From NCBI RefSeq assembly GCF_034555935.1, contig NZ_JAYDCJ010000003.1, positions 1,178,001 through 1,242,000 of the forward strand: a stretch of DNA of 64,000 nucleotides, in the 5' to 3' direction. The position numbers and the translations under genes were made by a program. The stretch is from Marinobacter qingdaonensis. Lineage in GTDB: Bacteria > Pseudomonadota > Gammaproteobacteria > Pseudomonadales > Oleiphilaceae. Shown here in pieces: positions 54,391 through 62,017 of the stretch. The notes beneath the pieces are model-generated. The model had not been told where the DNA came from. It saw only the letters and a program-made list of their open reading frames with translations, and did no database searches. Position 1 is the stretch's first letter; every line of letters starts with the position of its first letter.

Positions 54391-55034
54391 TCCGCACCTA
54401 CCAAGCAAAGCCGGGGCAGGGCATGACTCAATCGCCTCACGCCAAACGAACTGCCTTTGCCTTCCAGGGCCCCATGGCTGGCTCACCCTCACTGCATGCC
54501 CTGGAAGGTCTTTTTACAACCCTGTGCCAGCGCCTGGACCAGTTGACCCAGGTGCGCACCGACTTACCGGACGACTACGTGGCCCGCATTAAGGCCGCCT
54601 TCACCGACCAGCTCCTGAACGAACTCGAAGGCCACGGTTACCACAGCCCCGCCTTCGATCGCCTCATCGCCCTGCGCGATGCCTACGACAACGGAACCCT
54701 GACACCGGAAACCCACGGGAGAACACCCCATGAAAACGAAACGCAAGCAGGGCATGCGCCTGTACCTGGACACCGACACCTACCGGGAAATGCTCCGGCA
54801 GGTGGCCAGCCAGGAGACCATCAAGACCCCCGCCGAGTACGCCGCACAAGTGCTCGAATCGGCCATCCAGAGTCGCGGTCAGACTCCGGATTCCACTCGG
54901 CCAAGCCCGACATAACCCCCGTGTTGTGTAGCTGCCCCCGTCATCCGTCTCCGTCGGTACGAGGGCGACAGGCACAGCACGGCAGGTCCGCAAGGCGGCC
55001 CGCAGGGCCAGCGCAGCGGGCCTTGCGGAGCTGA
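54387..55034 (+). CDS. Phage protein of unknown function with an overlapping C-terminal tail
   Basis: A 215-residue frame starting at a GTG that overlaps the previous TGA; AAGGAGGA precedes it. Residues 1-115 have normal codon use and read as a helical soluble protein (LFTTLCQRLDQLTQVRTDLP). From about 54730 the frame overlaps another gene, is rich in His/Pro/Gly/Arg and looks non-coding. An ATGA at 54730 would stop this gene if a one-base indel were undone. So the real product may end near residue 115. No family recognised. Confidence 0.6.
   Translation: MIRTYQAKPGQGMTQSPHAKRTAFAFQGPMAGSPSLHALEGLFTTLCQRLDQLTQVRTDLPDDYVARIKAAFTDQLLNELEGHGYHSPAFDRLIALRDAYDNGTLTPETHGRTPHENETQAGHAPVPGHRHLPGNAPAGGQPGDHQDPRRVRRTSARIGHPESRSDSGFHSAKPDITPVLCSCPRHPSPSVRGRQAQHGRSARRPAGPAQRALRS
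54730..54915 (+). CDS. Small ribbon-helix-helix-like protein
   Basis: A 61-residue protein whose MRLYLDTDTYREMLRQVASQ segment and following helix resemble ribbon-helix-helix DNA-binding proteins. GGGAGAA precedes the ATG. GC-rich third positions support coding. It overlaps the tail of the previous frame in another phase. Confidence 0.6.
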   Translation: MKTKRKQGMRLYLDTDTYREMLRQVASQETIKTPAEYAAQVLESAIQSRGQTPDSTRPSPT

Positions 55035-55081
55035 CGGGCTTTGCCTAATTGGCGACCGCCGACGGTGACGGATGACGGGGG
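54935..55081. other. Nested inverted repeats, candidate phage origin or packaging signal
   Basis: Two 23-base arms (54935-54957 and 55059-55081) are complementary with one mismatch, starting CCCCCGTCATCCGTC and ending GACGGATGACGGGGG. Inside them, TCCGCAAGG...CCCGC (54987-55003) pairs with GCGGGCCTTGCGGA (55016-55029). The 290-base gap around it has no gene. Filamentous phages carry their origins and packaging hairpin in such an intergenic region; that role is inferred. Confidence 0.6.
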
Positions 55082-55205
55082 TAGCGAAACGGCTGCCCTC
55101 TGATTCCAGATCCCGAGGTACCAGACGGACGCGCAGCGTCCACACAGAAAACCCAAACCCCACCGCCACCGGGCGGATTCACAAACGAGGACTGAGGTAA
55201 CCACC

Positions 55206-55502
55206 ATGGAAAACCATCTGAACCTGATGATCATCGGCGCCACCCGTTACGACATCGACGGCAACCGGGGCGGCTCACTCTGGGCCTATTCCCCGGCCGA
55301 AGCCGACGACGACAACCGCGTCGGCAACGAGGTCATGAAGATCACCTGTGACTACAAGCACATCGACCAGCTTCGGAACCACGCGGACCGCTTGCCGGCC
55401 ATGTTCACCGTCAAAGCCCAGATGAAAGCCGGGCAGGGCGGCAAGGTCACCTTCAAGGCCCTGGAGCTCAAGCCGCAGGAACCCATCAAGAAATCCGCTT
55501 AA
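55206..55502 (+). CDS. Probable phage ssDNA-binding protein
   Basis: A 98-residue protein of the size and position expected for a filamentous-phage ssDNA-binding protein (gpV analogue), first gene after the intergenic structured region and before the coat genes. It is soluble and has a beta-rich, OB-like pattern (LMIIGATRYDIDG; GKVTFKALELKPQEP). No sequence match is claimed. GAGGTAA precedes the ATG. Confidence 0.55.
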   Translation: MENHLNLMIIGATRYDIDGNRGGSLWAYSPAEADDDNRVGNEVMKITCDYKHIDQLRNHADRLPAMFTVKAQMKAGQGGKVTFKALELKPQEPIKKSA

Positions 55503-55522
55503 CCGGTACAGGAGACTGACCG

Positions 55523-55732
55523 TTGAGCAAAGCAATCCTGTGTGACGGCGACTGGACCATGACAGCCAACGGCTGGGACTGCTCCGGCGCCATCACCCAG
55601 GTGGTGTACACGGCACCCGTCGAGTACACCGCGGCAATGATCACCGAAGCCATCTTCCAGGGCTTCACCGTGACCTTGCCACTCATGGCGGTCGCATGGG
55701 GCGGTCGCCAACTCCTGAAAATGCTGAGGTAA
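55523..55732 (+). CDS. Small phage membrane protein, possible minor coat
   Basis: A 69-residue protein with a TTG start after AGGAGA. The N-terminal half is polar with two Cys (Cys7, Cys20). The C-terminal half is a hydrophobic segment (AMITEAIFQGFTVTLPLMAV) ending in basic residues. Placement directly before the major coat gene suggests a minor virion protein. The stop lies six bases before the coat ATG. Confidence 0.65.
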   Translation: MSKAILCDGDWTMTANGWDCSGAITQVVYTAPVEYTAAMITEAIFQGFTVTLPLMAVAWGGRQLLKMLR

Positions 55733-55737
55733 TGACC

Positions 55738-55938
55738 ATGAAGAAACAACTGATCGCGCTGTGCGCATTCGCCTTCTCCATCGTAGCCGGCCCGGCCGCT
55801 GCGGCTGACTGGTCCACCGTCACCGGTGGTCTGGATTTCTCCGGTGAAATCACCGGCGTCATCGCCGTCGTCGGTGTCCTGGCCGGCTTCTACGTCGTCC
55901 GCAAAGGGGCCCGTCTCCTGCTGAGCATGATCAAGTAG
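55738..55938 (+). CDS. Major coat protein (pVIII-like)
   Basis: A 66-residue precursor with a signal peptide ending AGPAAA-ADW. The mature protein of about 44 residues is typical of inovirus coats: an acidic, polar N-terminus, a 20-residue hydrophobic helix (EITGVIAVVGVLAGFYVV) and a basic end (RKGARLLLSMIK). GAGGTA lies nine bases before the ATG at 55738. An ATG six bases earlier and a further upstream frame are less likely. Confidence 0.88.
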   Translation: MKKQLIALCAFAFSIVAGPAAAADWSTVTGGLDFSGEITGVIAVVGVLAGFYVVRKGARLLLSMIK

Positions 55939-55948
55939 GAGGGTAATC

Positions 55949-56023
55949 GTGGCAGAGCTGTGGGATTGGACATTCTTCATGATGGGGGCGGCGCTGTGCG
56001 TGTACCTGTTCAAGGATGTCTGA
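55949..56023 (+). CDS. 24-residue phage membrane peptide (pVII/pIX-like)
   Basis: A GTG start follows AGGAGGG by three to four bases, and the frame gives a 24-residue peptide with a hydrophobic middle (WTFFMMGAALCVYLF). It is too short for usual calls, but the position between major coat and adsorption protein is where filamentous phages keep pVII/pIX-type tip proteins. It overlaps the start of the next gene. Confidence 0.6.
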   Translation: MAELWDWTFFMMGAALCVYLFKDV

Positions 56024-57285
56024 TCCTGTGGCTCTGCCTGCATAGTGTCTTCTCAGTGGGAGAAGAAATTGAAGGAGGCAGTGCTTACTATCAAGGTCTG
56101 TACAAATACCAGTACAACTGTGATTCCTATGAATCACAGTCCTGCTACGCCGGTACTGCAACGGGAGAAGATCTCGGTGCGTATCGTTACTATCGATACT
56201 ATTGCCGGGTCGATGGCGAATATCTGATTCCTAACGGGACGATTACCTCTTCGTCCGGTGCAACACGAAACCATTTCAAGAGCTACTGTTCCACGGCTGA
56301 TCCTGGTGAGCTAGCTCCCTGCCAGTCTGGTGAGATACGTCACCCCATCACGCAAGAGTGCTACCTCCCAGAAGAGCCTGAGCATTGCTATGAAAAAGGC
56401 GAGATCTATGACGGTGAATATGGCCGTTGTGTCCAGGATTGCCCCAATGGGCAGTTAAACGGTGTTTGCCTCCAGGACACCGCCGATAATACTGATGACT
56501 GCAATGCCGACTCTCCAGACTACAAGGGCTTTATCGGCAACGGTGCCTCCAAGCACAACCTCTGCACCTCCAACATGGAATGCGAGGGCGGCGCCTTTGG
56601 TGTGGTCAATGGCACCCCCGCCTGCATTCCCGACGAATACGGTCCGCCCACCTGTCCCTCTGACGGCGCCCTGGTCATCGACGAATACGGCTTTGTCTGC
56701 GAGTCCGTGAACGATGCGCCGGAAGAGCCCGACACCCCGGAAGCCCCCAACACCGATACCGACGGCGACGGCCAGCCGGACGAATACCAGCGCGAGAACG
56801 ATCCCACCAGCGTCGACAAGGGGCTCGACAAAGTGCAGGACGGGATCTCCGACACTAACAACAAACTGGACGGCACCAACCAGCGCCTGGACAAGGTCGG
56901 CAAGGGCCTCGATGCCGTCAACGACAACCTGAACGACGGTCTGGGGGCCGCCAACCAGACCCTGGGCGACATCAACGAGAAATTGGATGGTCCGAACGGC
57001 GGCTACAGCACCGACGGCCTGGGCGACGCCCCCACCTTTGCCGAGAGCAGTGAGCGCCTGCAAACCGTGATCGCCACCAACCCCACCATCCAGGCGGTGA
57101 CCACGATTCCGAGCATTGCCAGCAACAACACCTGCCCGGTGTGGACCATCCCGTCCACCGATTTCTGGCAGTCCATGCCGATCGACAGTCACTGCCAGAT
57201 CCTGAACGACCATCGCGGCCTGTTGTCCATGCTGTTCATCGCCGTCTGGACCCTGGCCGCCGTCTTCGTCTTCCTGAGGGCCTAA
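55996..57285 (+). CDS. Phage adsorption (pIII-like) protein
   Basis: A protein of about 429 residues with a hydrophobic N-terminal signal (LILWLCLHSVFS), a Cys-rich N-terminal domain, an Asp-rich Ca-binding-like loop (DTDGDGQPDEYQRENDPT), a repeated heptad-like stretch (residues about 280-350: GLDKVQDGISDTNNKLDG, GLDAVNDNLNDGLGA) and a C-terminal membrane anchor (LSMLFIAVWTLAAVFVFLRA). This matches pIII: receptor binding, flexible linker, membrane anchor. The start is uncertain: GTG at 55996 is the best signal-peptide start, while the frame is open to 55960. Confidence 0.8.
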   Translation: MRVPVQGCLILWLCLHSVFSVGEEIEGGSAYYQGLYKYQYNCDSYESQSCYAGTATGEDLGAYRYYRYYCRVDGEYLIPNGTITSSSGATRNHFKSYCSTADPGELAPCQSGEIRHPITQECYLPEEPEHCYEKGEIYDGEYGRCVQDCPNGQLNGVCLQDTADNTDDCNADSPDYKGFIGNGASKHNLCTSNMECEGGAFGVVNGTPACIPDEYGPPTCPSDGALVIDEYGFVCESVNDAPEEPDTPEAPNTDTDGDGQPDEYQRENDPTSVDKGLDKVQDGISDTNNKLDGTNQRLDKVGKGLDAVNDNLNDGLGAANQTLGDINEKLDGPNGGYSTDGLGDAPTFAESSERLQTVIATNPTIQAVTTIPSIASNNTCPVWTIPSTDFWQSMPIDSHCQILNDHRGLLSMLFIAVWTLAAVFVFLRA

Positions 57286-57287
57286 CC

Positions 57288-57551
57288 ATGATCCAGAAAC
57301 TGATTGATGCACTGATCGACATTGTCTTGTGGGTACCGCGCCAGCTCTTCGGCCTTCTGGTCGATGGCGTGGAATTGATGCTGGGCTGGATTCCGGACAT
57401 CGACATCGTGGACCTGCAAAGCGTCTTCGACGGCTTGGGCGGCCAGCTGCTGTATTTCCTGACGGTCTTCGAATTCGACTACGGCATCACCGCCATGATG
57501 ACCGCGCTGATTGCCCGCTTCATTCTCCGACGCATTCCGTTCATAGGGTAA
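57288..57551 (+). CDS. DUF2523-type minor coat protein (pVI-like)
   Basis: An 87-residue hydrophobic protein with two or three helices (VLWVPRQLFGLLVDGVELML; YGITAMMTALIARFILRRIP). It resembles DUF2523 proteins, which take the place of pVI in many inoviruses. It follows the adsorption gene by two bases and precedes Zot by three. Confidence 0.85.
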   Translation: MIQKLIDALIDIVLWVPRQLFGLLVDGVELMLGWIPDIDIVDLQSVFDGLGGQLLYFLTVFEFDYGITAMMTALIARFILRRIPFIG

Positions 57552-57554
57552 GCC

Positions 57555-58712
57555 ATGTCAATTGTTGGGTACGCAGGCCTGCCGGGATCGGGCAAGAGTT
57601 ACGGCGTGGTGGAAAACGTCGTCATTCCAGCCCTGGAAGCCGGCCGGCACATAATCACCAATATCCCGCTCAAGCTCGGCCGCCTTTCCGATGACTTCCC
57701 CCAGGGCAAAGTCACCATGTTCGACAACAAAGAGGCGGAAAACGATCCGACCTTCTTCGATCTGGAGCGTCACCCGGCCGGGGTCATCTGGATCATCGAC
57801 GAGGCGTGGCGCTTCTGGAAAAGCGGCATGAAGGCCACCAACATCCCGCAATGCCAGAAGGAGTTCTTCACCGAGCACCGTCACAACGTCGGTCCGGACG
57901 GAAGGACCAATGAGATTGTCCTGGTCACCCAGGATCTGGCCCAGCTCTGCGCCTTCGTCCGTGGTCTTGTGGAAGAAACCTACCGGGCAGTGAAGCTGAC
58001 GGCGATCGGCCAGAAGAACAAATACCGTGTCGATGTTTACATGGGAGCCGCCACCGGCCAAAAACCGGGCAAACCCATGCGTCAGCTCTTCGGCTCCTAC
58101 AAGCCCGAGATCTACCAGTACTACAAGAGCCACACCCGCAACAAAACCGACTTCGCCGCCGGCATGGAAGAGAAGGCTGACGACCGCGCCAACGTCCTGA
58201 AACACCCGCTCATCAAGTACGGCATCCCGGTCTCGGTACTGATCATGGCGCTGGGTGTCTGGAAAGCGGTCGCTTACTTCAGCCCGGAAGAACACGACGA
58301 AACAACACCAGCAACTGAGCAGCAAAGCCCAGGAGCTCAACAACCGGTCACCGTCAGCCGAAGCGCTAAGACGGCCCAACGAACCCGGGCGGTGAAAGCG
58401 AGCCTGGAGGGCAGGGCGCCTCACCAGATCAAACATGAACTCGAACCCGGCTGGCTGCCCCTCTCCAAACGCTGGCGCATCGTCGGAGAAGTGAACGGGG
58501 TGTACTGGATCTGGGGCGAAACCGGCACCCGCAAGATCCATTCGCGGAACTGCGCCACGTTCCTGAAGACGGGGGAGCCCTTCTGCGTCATCCAGGGCGC
58601 CCTGGTGACCTACTACAGCTACCGGGAACCGGAGCGGACCGAAGAGGACAAGCAGAACCGTTCTTCCTACCTGGAAACAGCACTACCCGAGAAGGAAGGC
58701 GACGGCGCGTGA
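57555..58712 (+). CDS. zot: Zot-domain assembly ATPase (pI-like)
   Basis: A 385-residue protein with Walker A GLPGSGKS, Walker B VIWIIDEAW, a Zot ATPase domain to about residue 200, one membrane segment at about 219-238 (YGIPVSVLIMALGVWKAV) and a periplasmic tail of about 145 residues with an SPOR-like or Cys-containing end (SRNCATFLKTGEPFCV). pI/Zot drives extrusion of the phage through the envelope. Its exit partner should be a secretin, absent from this prophage. Confidence 0.9.
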   Translation: MSIVGYAGLPGSGKSYGVVENVVIPALEAGRHIITNIPLKLGRLSDDFPQGKVTMFDNKEAENDPTFFDLERHPAGVIWIIDEAWRFWKSGMKATNIPQCQKEFFTEHRHNVGPDGRTNEIVLVTQDLAQLCAFVRGLVEETYRAVKLTAIGQKNKYRVDVYMGAATGQKPGKPMRQLFGSYKPEIYQYYKSHTRNKTDFAAGMEEKADDRANVLKHPLIKYGIPVSVLIMALGVWKAVAYFSPEEHDETTPATEQQSPGAQQPVTVSRSAKTAQRTRAVKASLEGRAPHQIKHELEPGWLPLSKRWRIVGEVNGVYWIWGETGTRKIHSRNCATFLKTGEPFCVIQGALVTYYSYREPERTEEDKQNRSSYLETALPEKEGDGA

Positions 58713-58752
58713 GCGCGAGCGGAGCGACCGCCACGCGCCGCGCAGCGGCTTG

Positions 58753-58775
58753 GAGACGTCCCTGTAACACGTCTC
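58753..58775. other. Hairpin upstream of the replication initiator
   Basis: GAGACGT-ccctgtaac-ACGTCTC is a perfect 7-bp stem 55 bases before the initiator ATG. Such a site beside the initiator gene may be the double-strand origin. Alternatively it is a terminator after zot. Confidence 0.4.
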
Positions 58776-58829
58776 ATAGAAAACGACGGTAGTCGATTTT
58801 TAACCACACAGAACCACAGTGAGCCACAG

Positions 58830-60095
58830 ATGAAAATCAGAGACTTCGAACGACTGGACATCACCACCGGGGAAATCGGTAAAGGGGATCTGTTTATCGG
58901 TCCCGAAGGCCAGCAAGTGGATCTCAAAAACGTCAACGTCCTCTGGACGGGCGTCGATACCGTCCGGCAATTGTTCCAGGGACGACTGAAACCGGAAGTG
59001 CTTGCGGAGATCGCCACCGAATACGAATCCGGCTATGACGCGACAGTCGAAGTAAGGGGCGTTCCCTTCCGGCTCCAGTCCGGCCGGCGAGGGGGCTTCA
59101 AATACATTCTCCAGAACCGGGAATACGGCCTGACTATCCTGGTTCAGAACTTCTACGCCGAAGCAGATACCCAGGGCACCCACGTGAAAATCGAAACCTC
59201 TCCCCGTTGGCTCTATGAGCGCTCCAGTGACCAGATCCACGACGAGTTGGCAGAGTGGGGCATGCACTTCCTGAGCCGTATCAAACCGGTTGGGATCGCC
59301 CTCCACCTGGCTGTGGATTTTCAGGGGTGGGAACCGCCCCAGGACTTTGCCCAGCACTTCGTCACCCGGGCCCGGACCATCAGCGTCCACAATGGCATGA
59401 GTGACTTCCACTTCCAGGGCCTTCAGGGCTCCACGGTGAACGGTCGTGGTGAAACTTATACCTTCGGTAAGGCCAACAGCCTGCAGGTATGCCTGTACGA
59501 CAAGTCCAAAGAGATCGACGTAAGCGACAAGCGTGCCTTCATGGAGGGCATCTGGGAATGCGCGGTGAATGAAGAGTCGTTCCCGGACACTTGCTACGAC
59601 CCGGACAAACCGGTTTGGCGGCTGGAAATCCGGTTCCATCACCGCATCGTCAACGAGATCTCCCAGGGCACCCCGAACATGAAGCCCATCTACACCTACA
59701 TGGACGCGGTGCCGCACCTGACCGGTCTCTGGCAATACGCTCTCCAGGGCAACCGCTATGAGGTAAAGCGGGAATGGGTGCATCCCATTTGGACCAAGCT
59801 CAGAGAGGATATTGGCTTCGGCTATTCAGCCCCGGATCTGCTCTACAAGCGCGTAAAAAAGGAACCCGGTTGCGGCAACGAAAAGAACGTCTCCCTCGCC
59901 TTTGGCAATCTCTTGTCCATTTATGCACGCAACCGTTTTAACCCTCGTCAGGCCTGGGACTGCCTCAAGAAATCCGGACTCTGGGAGGATCTGTGCGCCT
60001 ACTACCGACGACGGGAGATCTATGAAAACGAACTGTTCCAGCTCGTCCAGGATGGGCTCATAAAACGACGACTATTGACCAAGGTGGCGGCATGA
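58830..60095 (+). CDS. Phage replication initiation protein (rolling-circle, Rep_trans-like)
   Basis: A 421-residue protein with an N-terminal fold seen in filamentous phage and pT181-type initiators: GIALHLAVDFQGW (metal/His region), SLQVCLYDKSKEI with a candidate catalytic Tyr and VWRLEIRFHHRI. Such proteins nick the origin and start rolling-circle replication. It overlaps the integrase by four bases. No ribosome site stands out before the ATG. Catalytic residues are inferred by pattern only. Confidence 0.8.
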   Translation: MKIRDFERLDITTGEIGKGDLFIGPEGQQVDLKNVNVLWTGVDTVRQLFQGRLKPEVLAEIATEYESGYDATVEVRGVPFRLQSGRRGGFKYILQNREYGLTILVQNFYAEADTQGTHVKIETSPRWLYERSSDQIHDELAEWGMHFLSRIKPVGIALHLAVDFQGWEPPQDFAQHFVTRARTISVHNGMSDFHFQGLQGSTVNGRGETYTFGKANSLQVCLYDKSKEIDVSDKRAFMEGIWECAVNEESFPDTCYDPDKPVWRLEIRFHHRIVNEISQGTPNMKPIYTYMDAVPHLTGLWQYALQGNRYEVKREWVHPIWTKLREDIGFGYSAPDLLYKRVKKEPGCGNEKNVSLAFGNLLSIYARNRFNPRQAWDCLKKSGLWEDLCAYYRRREIYENELFQLVQDGLIKRRLLTKVAA

Positions 60096-61081
60096 TCAGG
60101 AAGCTACCCTCGGGACGTTGGCAGGTCGACATCCAACCAGGTGGGAGAGGGCAGAAGCGCGTCCGAAAATCGTTTGATTCCAAAGCAGAGGCGCAACGGT
60201 TTGAACGCTGGGCAATGAGTCAACATGACGCTGGATCGAGTATTCCCCAGCTGAAGAAAGATAAGCGCAGGTTTCTGGAAGTCCTCAGAACTTGGTACCT
60301 AGCGCATGGTAAATATCTGAGAGATGGGGAGCGGCGCTATCGCCACCTCAAGCGAATTGCTGAATCGTTTGGAAACCCAATGGCATCTAAACTCACGGCC
60401 AATGATTACTTGGTTTATCGTGCCCTTCGAATCGAAGGCGGGATCTCACCGAAAACCTGCAACAATGATCTTGGCTATCTGAATGCGGTGTTTAATGAGC
60501 TTTGCCGAACGGGCGCACTTAGCTACTCAAATCCTTTTGCAAAGATCCGGCCCATTAAGATCCAGGAGAGAGAAATGGGGTATCTGGACGACGATCAAAT
60601 TCGGATTATCTTTGCCGAGCTGAGAGAGAAAACTACAAATCCCCATGCTTTACTAGTTGCTCGCCTTTCACTGGAAACTGGCGCCAGGTGGTCAGAAGCG
60701 GAGGGGATTACTCTTAGCCACTTGAAGCCTAATTTGGTGACTTACGACCAAACAAAGTCAGGCAAGAAAAGGTCTGTGCCGATTTCTGAGAACCTATACA
60801 AGACTGTCAAAAAACATCTGGAAAAGCATGGAAGTTTCGGCACATCCACGATTTCAGCGTTTAGACGCGCGGTGGATCGCTCAGGTATCCAATTACCTCA
60901 GGGGCAGTGCGCTCACATTTTGCGCCACACTTTTGCTAGTCACTTCGTTATGAAGGGTGGAGAAATTCTGACTTTGCAAAAAGTTTTGGGGCATTCTTCT
61001 ATCGTGATGACGATGAGATACGCTCATTTGGCGCCTGATCATTTGGATCAAGTGCTTCAGTGCAAGCCGAAAATTCAATAG
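60092..61081 (+). CDS. int: Tyrosine-type integrase
   Basis: A 329-residue recombinase with the R-K-HxxR-H-Y set: Arg in TGARWSEA, Lys in TKSGKKR, HILRHTFASHF, LGHSS and catalytic Tyr in TMRYAHL. The N-terminal part has an arm-binding-like basic domain (SGRWQVDIQPGG) and a SAM-like core-binding domain. It lies next to attR and overlaps the initiator gene by ATGA. It integrates and likely excises the phage at ssrA. Confidence 0.93.
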   Translation: MIRKLPSGRWQVDIQPGGRGQKRVRKSFDSKAEAQRFERWAMSQHDAGSSIPQLKKDKRRFLEVLRTWYLAHGKYLRDGERRYRHLKRIAESFGNPMASKLTANDYLVYRALRIEGGISPKTCNNDLGYLNAVFNELCRTGALSYSNPFAKIRPIKIQEREMGYLDDDQIRIIFAELREKTTNPHALLVARLSLETGARWSEAEGITLSHLKPNLVTYDQTKSGKKRSVPISENLYKTVKKHLEKHGSFGTSTISAFRRAVDRSGIQLPQGQCAHILRHTFASHFVMKGGEILTLQKVLGHSSIVMTMRYAHLAPDHLDQVLQCKPKIQ

Positions 61082-61087
61082 CTTAGC

Positions 61088-61912
61088 TCACATCATTTCT
61101 ACAATACGATTTCGGACTTCATCTCTACTGGTTTTCATAATTTGAATTAGCTGGTCTTTGTCTGTTGATGTTTCCAGTTCTGTTCTCAGTTCGGCCGACA
61201 GTGCTATTGCAATGTCCTGCGGGACTTCCAGCCGCTGGACGGCCCATTTTATATACTCTTTCCTCAACTCCATCCTTGTGGTTCTGGCTGTCTGGAAGTT
61301 TTGCTGTGCCTCGTTATGAGCTTCGCTTAGAGAAGCCACGTAAGCTTTCGTCTTTTCGTAATCCACGCTGTCAGCACTATCTAGCTCTTTTAACTTGGTC
61401 TGTAGGTATCCGTGTAGGTCGTTTGCGTACTTGCCTTCGCGTTCCTCTTTTCGAAGCGCATTTTGAACGTCAAGGCTTTTATGCAGAGCGTCAGTCCAGA
61501 ATTGGGCGTACTCGTTAGAGAGCTTTATCGCAAGTTTAGAGGTTTCAGATTCACCAATTAACTGGATTTTCGAAGCGACAGATCCCAGATCAGTCATGAC
61601 CTCTCTCGACGCCCTGATATCAATGACCGCATCACCCAGAGAAAGGTAAAGAATATTGATGCGCGGTAGTACTTCGCAGAGTTGAAGGTATACGGACCGA
61701 CGCATCTCTGCTTTCCTGTGCCTCCTATTTTCTTGTTCTTGCCGATCTATCTGTATTCTTAGCTGTTCTCGACTATTGCGATTAGAAAGGTGAACTCCGA
61801 AAAGGGTGATTAGAGCCGCTGTCACGGCCGCCCACACGGTATCGGGAATATTGCTTAGAACTGTTGGTATACACTCGATTGCGGTGGTCAGCGAAATGAT
61901 GTCGGTTGACAC
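61088..61912 (-). CDS. Membrane-anchored coiled-coil protein of unknown function (prophage cargo)
   Basis: A 274-residue protein with one N-terminal helix (TVWAAVTAALITLFGVHL), then long charged helices (residues 45-80 and 150-215) that should form coiled coil. No family recognised. It is reverse to the integrase, only seven bases from its stop, and lies next to attR. This is a usual site for phage morons, perhaps superinfection exclusion or defence; that is inference. Base composition is lower in GC than the phage core. Confidence 0.7.
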   Translation of the reverse strand: MSTDIISLTTAIECIPTVLSNIPDTVWAAVTAALITLFGVHLSNRNSREQLRIQIDRQEQENRRHRKAEMRRSVYLQLCEVLPRINILYLSLGDAVIDIRASREVMTDLGSVASKIQLIGESETSKLAIKLSNEYAQFWTDALHKSLDVQNALRKEEREGKYANDLHGYLQTKLKELDSADSVDYEKTKAYVASLSEAHNEAQQNFQTARTTRMELRKEYIKWAVQRLEVPQDIAIALSAELRTELETSTDKDQLIQIMKTSRDEVRNRIVEMM

Positions 61913-61924
61913 TTTGTTGACGCC
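61904..61924. repeat. Tandem TTGAC-type repeats near attR
   Basis: GGTTGACACTTT is followed by GTTGACGCC. They resemble the repeats near attL (48226-48248) and may be integrase arm sites. Confidence 0.45.
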
Positions 61925-61951
61925 TCCATGTCCTTTTTATTTTGATTCAAA

Positions 61952-61976
61952 AAAAAAGCCCCTGAAATCAGGGGCT
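61952..61976 (-). terminator. Phage-supplied terminator for ssrA
   Basis: On the minus strand AGCCCCTGatttCAGGGGCT is followed by nine T residues, downstream of the tmRNA 3' end. It stands in for the chromosomal terminator now stranded at 48058-48086. Confidence 0.9.
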
Positions 61977-62017
61977 TTTCTCTTGGTGATTGGTGGAGAC
62001 GGCGGGAATTGAACCCG
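61971..62017. repeat. attR: 47-bp direct repeat within and beside ssrA
   Basis: Matches attL (48077-48123) with one mismatch. Most of it is the tmRNA 3' acceptor and T-arm sequence, so the host gene keeps a working end after integration. Confidence 0.93.

Larger units (their letters stand above)
48096..62017. mobile_element. Inovirus-type (filamentous) prophage integrated in ssrA
   Basis: About 13.9 kb bounded by copies of the ssrA 3' end, with a tyrosine integrase next to the right copy. The interior has the filamentous-phage set: ssDNA-binding-like protein, major coat, tiny membrane proteins, adsorption protein, DUF2523-type pVI-like protein, Zot/pI ATPase and a rolling-circle initiator. 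A CI-like repressor turns the other way. Left of it are cargo genes of lower GC. No secretin gene is seen. The structural order suggests a complete, possibly active phage; activity cannot be judged. Confidence 0.92.
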
